The position numbers were made by a program, and so were the translations under genes. The notes beneath the pieces were generated by a model that saw only the letters and a list, made by a program, of their open reading frames with translations, was not told where the DNA came from and did no database searches. A stretch of DNA of 64,000 bases from Rhizobium sp. 9140. GTDB taxonomy: Bacteria; Pseudomonadota; Alphaproteobacteria; Rhizobiales; Rhizobiaceae. Each line of letters starts with the position of its first letter. Position 1 is the stretch's first letter. Positions 59,411 through 64,000 of the stretch are shown here, piece by piece. The DNA lies in assembly GCF_900067135.1 (NCBI RefSeq), contig NZ_FJUR01000001.1, positions 809,501 through 873,500 on the forward strand. The letters run 5' to 3'.

Positions 59411-59680
59411 TCACTGAAGCGTCGGCGGCTCGTCGTCTCCGAAGAAGGAGCGGATGCCTTCGCGGGCGACGGTCGCGAGAAACTCGTCGAAGGCTTCGCG
59501 GTCGGTCGGGAAGGGGTCTTCCCACTCGGTCACGTCCTCTTCCTGCGTCAGCACCAGCATCTGCCAGTCGAGATTCGTGCCGGCCGGTCGCGAGATATCG
59601 ACCAGAACGGTCACGCCGTCTTCGGTGAACTCGCCGGACAGTTCCGAATACTCCATTTCCGGTTCATTATCGTTCGACAT
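59411..59680 (-). CDS. Small acidic conserved hypothetical protein
   Basis: An 89-residue acidic protein beginning MSNDNEPEMEYSELSGEFTE and ending with FFGDDEPPTLQ. It has no signal peptide or membrane segment and would be a soluble cytoplasmic protein. The sequence has the balanced composition of a real gene and a GAGTGGCGAGG before the start. I do not recognise a family. It is convergent with queC. Confidence 0.7.
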   Translation of the reverse strand: MSNDNEPEMEYSELSGEFTEDGVTVLVDISRPAGTNLDWQMLVLTQEEDVTEWEDPFPTDREAFDEFLATVAREGIRSFFGDDEPPTLQ

Positions 59681-59771
59681 CGGTCCTCGCCACTCTCAAT
59701 CCTGTCATCATCCTACCGCAACGTCGCGGGAAGGATATGCTGCCGCGTATGTCCTTCGGGACATCCATATG

Positions 59772-60035
59772 TCAAATGCCGCCCGGCACCGTCGCGATCG
59801 ACGGATCGGCAACCGCCGCCAGCATCTCGATGTCGCGGGTCCGGATCTCCGGCGTGACCTCGCTTTGCCGGATCGAGAACCACGCCTTCAACGCATCGAC
59901 AGCACCGCCATGCGGCTGCGGATAGGACGGAAGACCCAGAACCCATCCGCGCAGGATGTCGCGGTCCGTCCGTCCCTTTTCATATTGCTGCTGCATGCGC
60001 CGAACGGCGGCCGTCAGATCTTCGTGTGTTTTCAC
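59772..60035 (-). CDS. Hypothetical protein
   Basis: An 87-residue open frame starting at a GTG (60035), with a helical charged N-terminus (EDLTAAVRRMQQQYEKGRTD) and DALKAWFSIRQSEVTPEIRT. Composition is protein-like but no ribosome-binding site is evident and no family was recognised. It may be a truncated or minor gene. Confidence 0.4.
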   Translation of the reverse strand: MKTHEDLTAAVRRMQQQYEKGRTDRDILRGWVLGLPSYPQPHGGAVDALKAWFSIRQSEVTPEIRTRDIEMLAAVADPSIATVPGGI

Positions 60036-60120
60036 AAAGGCGCACCGATCGAAAGGTCTGTGGTTGATGTCACTCTGGTCTACCGTGGTCCATGCCGCGT
60101 CAGGCGGCTCTGGTCCGAAA

Positions 60121-60165
60121 CACTACTGCATAATTCCCGAAACCGGAATCGATTTCAGGAAACAT
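60121..60165. repeat. Rhizobial CTGCATAATT-type intergenic palindrome, half copy
   Basis: CACTACTGCATAATTCCCGA followed by AACCGGAATCGATTTCAGGA has the layout of a palindrome seen many times in rhizobial intergenic DNA (ACTGCATAATTCCTTAAATC, GGAATCGATTTAAGG); the second ATAATT half is missing here. Recognition is from memory. Confidence 0.4.
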
Positions 60166-60250
60166 CGCCCGATGAAAATCTCCTGTCATGACGGCCGAAG
60201 GGGGCGTCGTCACGTCAGACGGTCCGAAAGTCGTTTACCGGTAGAACGTC

Positions 60251-60274
60251 AAAAAGCCCCGGCAAGCGGGGCTT
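60251..60274 (-). terminator. Intrinsic terminator of the small membrane protein gene
   Basis: On the minus strand an 8-bp stem AAGCCCCG/CGGGGCTT is followed by a T5 run; the stem begins 29 bases after the stop. A textbook rho-independent terminator. Confidence 0.85.
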
Positions 60275-60302
60275 TCAGGCTTTCAGACGGGTCGATACCT
60301 GC

Positions 60303-60377
60303 TCAGCGCAGTCCGAAGAACGAGAGGACGGCGAGAACGACGACGACCAGTCCGACGATATAGATGATATTGTTCAT
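60303..60377 (-). CDS. 24-residue single-helix membrane protein
   Basis: MNNIIYIVGLVVVVLAVLSF followed by FGLR: one uncharged hydrophobic helix and a C-terminal Arg. It has AGGGAA before its ATG and a strong terminator after its stop, so it forms a complete small transcription unit. Peptides of the form MNxIIYIVGxxVxVLxxLxFFGLR are, as I recall, common unannotated or hypothetical products in rhizobia. Function is unknown; small membrane proteins of this type often act on larger membrane complexes. The frame runs further upstream (to 60530) but that part lacks protein-like sequence. Confidence 0.72.
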   Translation of the reverse strand: MNNIIYIVGLVVVVLAVLSFFGLR

Positions 60378-60645
60378 GACGGGTTCCCTTGTTTGACATG
60401 TAACGAACGCGTGATTCCGGGTTTCGTTCCATTTTGCACGCTCCGGCGGCAGGATGCGGGCCGCATCCCCGCTCGTTGCCGCCACGAACGCTTTCGTTGC
60501 GGCAACGATGCATCCGGGTGGCAAGAGCATGTCGTTAACGCCCCCTTAAATCGCCGCATTTACAGTTCACCGCACCCTGCGACGGCTTGGGCGGCTTGCC
60601 GGCCGCCTTTCCTTCAGCGCACACACGGAGCGGTCACATCCCGGT

Positions 60646-62919
60646 ATGGCAGGCAAATCGCGTTCACGTCCCCGCATCGATCCGTCCTTTTCGAGCGGTG
60701 ACGACGAGGGATTCCGTGTTGATGCGAGTGACCGCGTGAGCGGACGACCGACGGCTTCCAAATCTTCCGGCTCCAAACCCGCCAAGGCAAAGAGCAGCGG
60801 CAAGTCCGCACGCCGGTCCCTGAAGGGGCGCGGCGGCAGGCGGGGCGGCGGCAGTGGCGGCCTGTTCGGTTTCATCAGGGCCTTCGTGTACTGGTGCATC
60901 GTCGCCGGCATCTGGGGGGCGATGGGGGTCGGCGGTCTCGTGCTCTATTACGGCTCGCGCATGCCGAACGCGACCAGCTGGACCATTCCGGAGCGTCCGC
61001 CGAACGTGAAGATCCTGGCGGTCAACGGCGACACGCTCGCCAATCGCGGTGCGACCGGCGGCGAGGCCATCGCGCTCGAAGATATGTCGCCCTTCATTCC
61101 GCAAGCCGTCATGGCCATCGAGGATCGGCGCTTCTATTCGCATTTCGGCGTCGATCCGCTGGGTCTGGCGCGCGCCATGATCACCAATGTGACCACGGGC
61201 CGCATGGTGCAGGGCGGCTCCACGCTGACGCAGCAGCTGGCCAAGAACCTGTTTCTGTCGCCCGAGCGCACGCTGGAGCGCAAGGTGCAGGAAGTGCTGC
61301 TCGCCTTCTGGCTGGAGCAGAAATATTCCAAGGACCAGATCCTTGCGATGTATCTCAACCGCGTCTTCTTCGGCTCGAATGCCTATGGCGTCGAAGCCGC
61401 GTCGCAGCGCTACTTCAACAAGTCGGCGCGTGACGTGAACCTCGGGGAAGCAGCCCTTCTCGCCGGTCTGCTGAAAGCGCCGTCGCGCCTGTCGCCGGCC
61501 CGCGATCCGAAGGCGGCCGAGGAGCGGGCGCAGGTGGTGCTGGGCGCCATGCGCGAAGAGGGGCTGATCACCGACGACGAGGTGAAGACCGCGATGTCGC
61601 AGCCGCCGACCAAGGCGAAGAGCTTCTGGTCCGGCGCGCAATATTATGCGGCCGATCTGGTCATGGACCAGCTCCCGAGCCTCGTCGGGCCTGTGAAGCA
61701 GGATATGATCGTGGAAACCACGCTCGATCTCGATCTCGAAGCCAAGGCCGAAAAGACGCTGTCCGATATGCTGAAGGAAAGCGGCGCGAAATCCCGTGCC
61801 TCGCAGGCGGCACTCGTGTCGGTGGATGCGACGGGTGCCATCCGGGCGCTGGTCGGCGGGCGGGACTATGCCGAAAGCCAGTTCGACCGTGCGGTCAAGG
61901 CCAAGCGCCAGCCGGGCTCGGCCTTCAAGCCTTTCGTCTATGCCGCAGCCATGGAGATCGGCCGCACGCCCATGTCGATCCGCAACGATGCGCCGGTGCG
62001 CATCGGCAAATGGACGCCGGAGAATTACGACCAGAAATATCGCGGCGAGGTGTCGCTCGCCGACGCGCTGGCCAATTCGCTCAATACCATCGCGGCCCAA
62101 CTCGTCATGGAGGTTGGGCCGCCGCAGGTGGCAAAGCTCGCCCATCGCCTCGGCATCGAATCGGAGCTGCAGGCGAATGCCTCCATCGCGCTCGGGACAT
62201 CGGAAGTCAGCCTTCTGGAACTCACGTCTGCCTATGCTCCTTTCATGAACGGTGGCTTCAAGGCGACGCCGCACATCGTCAAGCGGGTGACGACGGCGGA
62301 AGGCAAGGTTCTCTACGAGAACACCTATGACAACCCGCCGCGCGTGCTCGATCCCGAGATCGTCTCGGAGATGAACCAGATGATGGTGGGCGTGGTGGAG
62401 CGCGGCACGGGCAAGAACGCCAGGCTCAAGGGCTGGCAGGCCGCCGGCAAGTCCGGCACCACCCAGTCCTTCCGCGATGCACTGTTCGTCGGCTTCACCA
62501 ACAACCTGACGACGGGCGTCTGGTTCGGCAATGACGACGGCACCTCGATGAAGAAGGTGACGGGCGGGGGGCTGCCGGCGAAGGCCTGGCACACCTATAT
62601 GACCGAAGCGCACGAAGGCCTGACACCCTCGCCGATCTTCGGTACCAAGGGCATCCAGCCGTCCTTCGACGATCCCGGCATCCAGCGCACCATCGGCGAC
62701 GTCATCTCCGGCGCTTTCGGCGAAAAGCCTGCGGATGTCTACCCGGATGCGCCGGTGGCCGATGCCGAAATGCCGCCGTCCGAAACACCCCGGGGGCAGG
62801 GCAGCTCGGTGGATGCCGCGGAAGGCGGTCTGGTGCCGCCGGCCGATGTCGGGCAGACCACCAGCGGGACACCGCAGACGCGCCGCACGACCCTGTTCGA
62901 CATCCTGACCGGGGGTTGA
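60646..62919 (+). CDS. Class A penicillin-binding protein (PBP1-like)
   Basis: A 757-residue bifunctional peptidoglycan synthase. The N-terminal 70 residues are basic and Ser/Gly-rich and cytoplasmic; a membrane helix lies at about 73-100. The GT51 glycosyltransferase shows EDRRFYSHFGVDP and GGSTLTQQLAKNLFL. The transpeptidase has the SxxK motif in PGSAFKPFVYAAA, SxN in ALANSLNTIAAQ and KSGT in AAGKSGTTQS. The C-terminal 70 residues are a Pro/Ala/Glu-rich tail. All catalytic residues are present. It is followed by a terminator before dnaK. Confidence 0.93.
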   Translation: MAGKSRSRPRIDPSFSSGDDEGFRVDASDRVSGRPTASKSSGSKPAKAKSSGKSARRSLKGRGGRRGGGSGGLFGFIRAFVYWCIVAGIWGAMGVGGLVLYYGSRMPNATSWTIPERPPNVKILAVNGDTLANRGATGGEAIALEDMSPFIPQAVMAIEDRRFYSHFGVDPLGLARAMITNVTTGRMVQGGSTLTQQLAKNLFLSPERTLERKVQEVLLAFWLEQKYSKDQILAMYLNRVFFGSNAYGVEAASQRYFNKSARDVNLGEAALLAGLLKAPSRLSPARDPKAAEERAQVVLGAMREEGLITDDEVKTAMSQPPTKAKSFWSGAQYYAADLVMDQLPSLVGPVKQDMIVETTLDLDLEAKAEKTLSDMLKESGAKSRASQAALVSVDATGAIRALVGGRDYAESQFDRAVKAKRQPGSAFKPFVYAAAMEIGRTPMSIRNDAPVRIGKWTPENYDQKYRGEVSLADALANSLNTIAAQLVMEVGPPQVAKLAHRLGIESELQANASIALGTSEVSLLELTSAYAPFMNGGFKATPHIVKRVTTAEGKVLYENTYDNPPRVLDPEIVSEMNQMMVGVVERGTGKNARLKGWQAAGKSGTTQSFRDALFVGFTNNLTTGVWFGNDDGTSMKKVTGGGLPAKAWHTYMTEAHEGLTPSPIFGTKGIQPSFDDPGIQRTIGDVISGAFGEKPADVYPDAPVADAEMPPSETPRGQGSSVDAAEGGLVPPADVGQTTSGTPQTRRTTLFDILTGG

Positions 62920-62933
62920 CGGCGGCGGTTAAG

Positions 62934-62984
62934 CATGCGGGTGCGGAAAGGGATCTAAACTCTTTCGCCTCCGCATTTCTTTTC
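62934..62984 (+). terminator. Terminator after the penicillin-binding protein gene
   Basis: ATGCGGGTGCGGAAAG and CTTTCGCCTCCGCAT pair with minor bulges around a short loop and are followed by TTCTTTTC. A reasonable intrinsic terminator. Confidence 0.55.
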
Positions 62985-63007
62985 ACCGTCTTCAGGGCTT
63001 GCGACGC

Positions 63008-63039
63008 CTTGCACAGCAAAAAACCCGTCCTTATATACG
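63008..63039 (+). promoter_or_regulatory. Heat-shock (RpoH) promoter of dnaK
   Basis: CTTG, 18 bases, then CTTATATACG fits the alphaproteobacterial heat-shock promoter consensus CTTG-N17/18-CYTATNTNNG at every fixed position. It lies about 110 bases before the dnaK start. Confidence 0.8.
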
Positions 63040-63114
63040 CCGCACGTCCAAGGCTTCCGGGCCGCGGCACAACACGACAAGAGCATCCCTAGGGGCTGTC
63101 GCACGAATGCCTGA

Positions 63115-64000
<886 letters not shown>

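Overview
The window is a GC-rich stretch of an alphaproteobacterial chromosome, most likely from the Rhizobiaceae. The evidence is a ctp/Tad pilus cluster beside deoB, the block dnaA-rpsT-mutM-ubiE-ubiB-coaBC, inositol genes in the order iolR-iolC(DUF2090 fusion)-iolD-iolE-iolB, the order polA-sRNA-marR leading towards dnaK, and a CTTG-N18-CYTATNTNNG heat-shock promoter before dnaK. No tRNA, rRNA, CRISPR array or prophage was seen.

Layout. (1) 1-11.4 kb: the start of deoB and a Flp/Tad pilus locus. An IS21-family element (about 1660-4165) joins a TadE-like gene that has lost its start to a cpaC that has lost its first half. The pilin, prepilin peptidase and cpaB genes expected between them are absent, so the pilus is probably not made from this locus, although cpaD, cpaE, cpaF, tadB, tadC and a tadD-like gene look intact. 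(2) 11.5-19.7 kb: an M17 aminopeptidase, dnaA with a roughly 1-kb gene-free leader, rpsT, mutM, ubiE and ubiB. (3) 19.8-26.3 kb: macAB transporter genes, then heme oxygenase bphO overlapping a bacteriophytochrome HWE kinase with a C-terminal receiver. These sit between ubiB and coaBC. (4) 26.4-41.6 kb: coaBC, a class II amidotransferase, the iol operon with two IolR-type palindromes, a HAD phosphatase with otsB-otsA (trehalose), prfC and dut. (5) 41.7-47.7 kb: an acrA-acrB-acrR efflux operon with an operator-like palindrome, and a HigBA-type toxin-antitoxin pair in AT-rich surroundings. (6) 47.8-64 kb: polA, an alpha-r7-like small RNA, marR, an M20 dipeptidase, a YbhN-type membrane protein, a secreted hypothetical, a cupin, gshB, a ComM-type ATPase, queC, small hypotheticals including a 24-residue membrane peptide with its own terminator, a class A penicillin-binding protein, and the first 283 codons of dnaK.

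Most of this is ordinary core genome carrying accessory cassettes. The observations most worth checking are the IS21-mediated collapse of the Tad pilus locus, the regulatory palindromes of the iol and acr operons, the small RNA beside polA, the short membrane peptide, and the phytochrome cassette. I did not find a convincing wholly new system.
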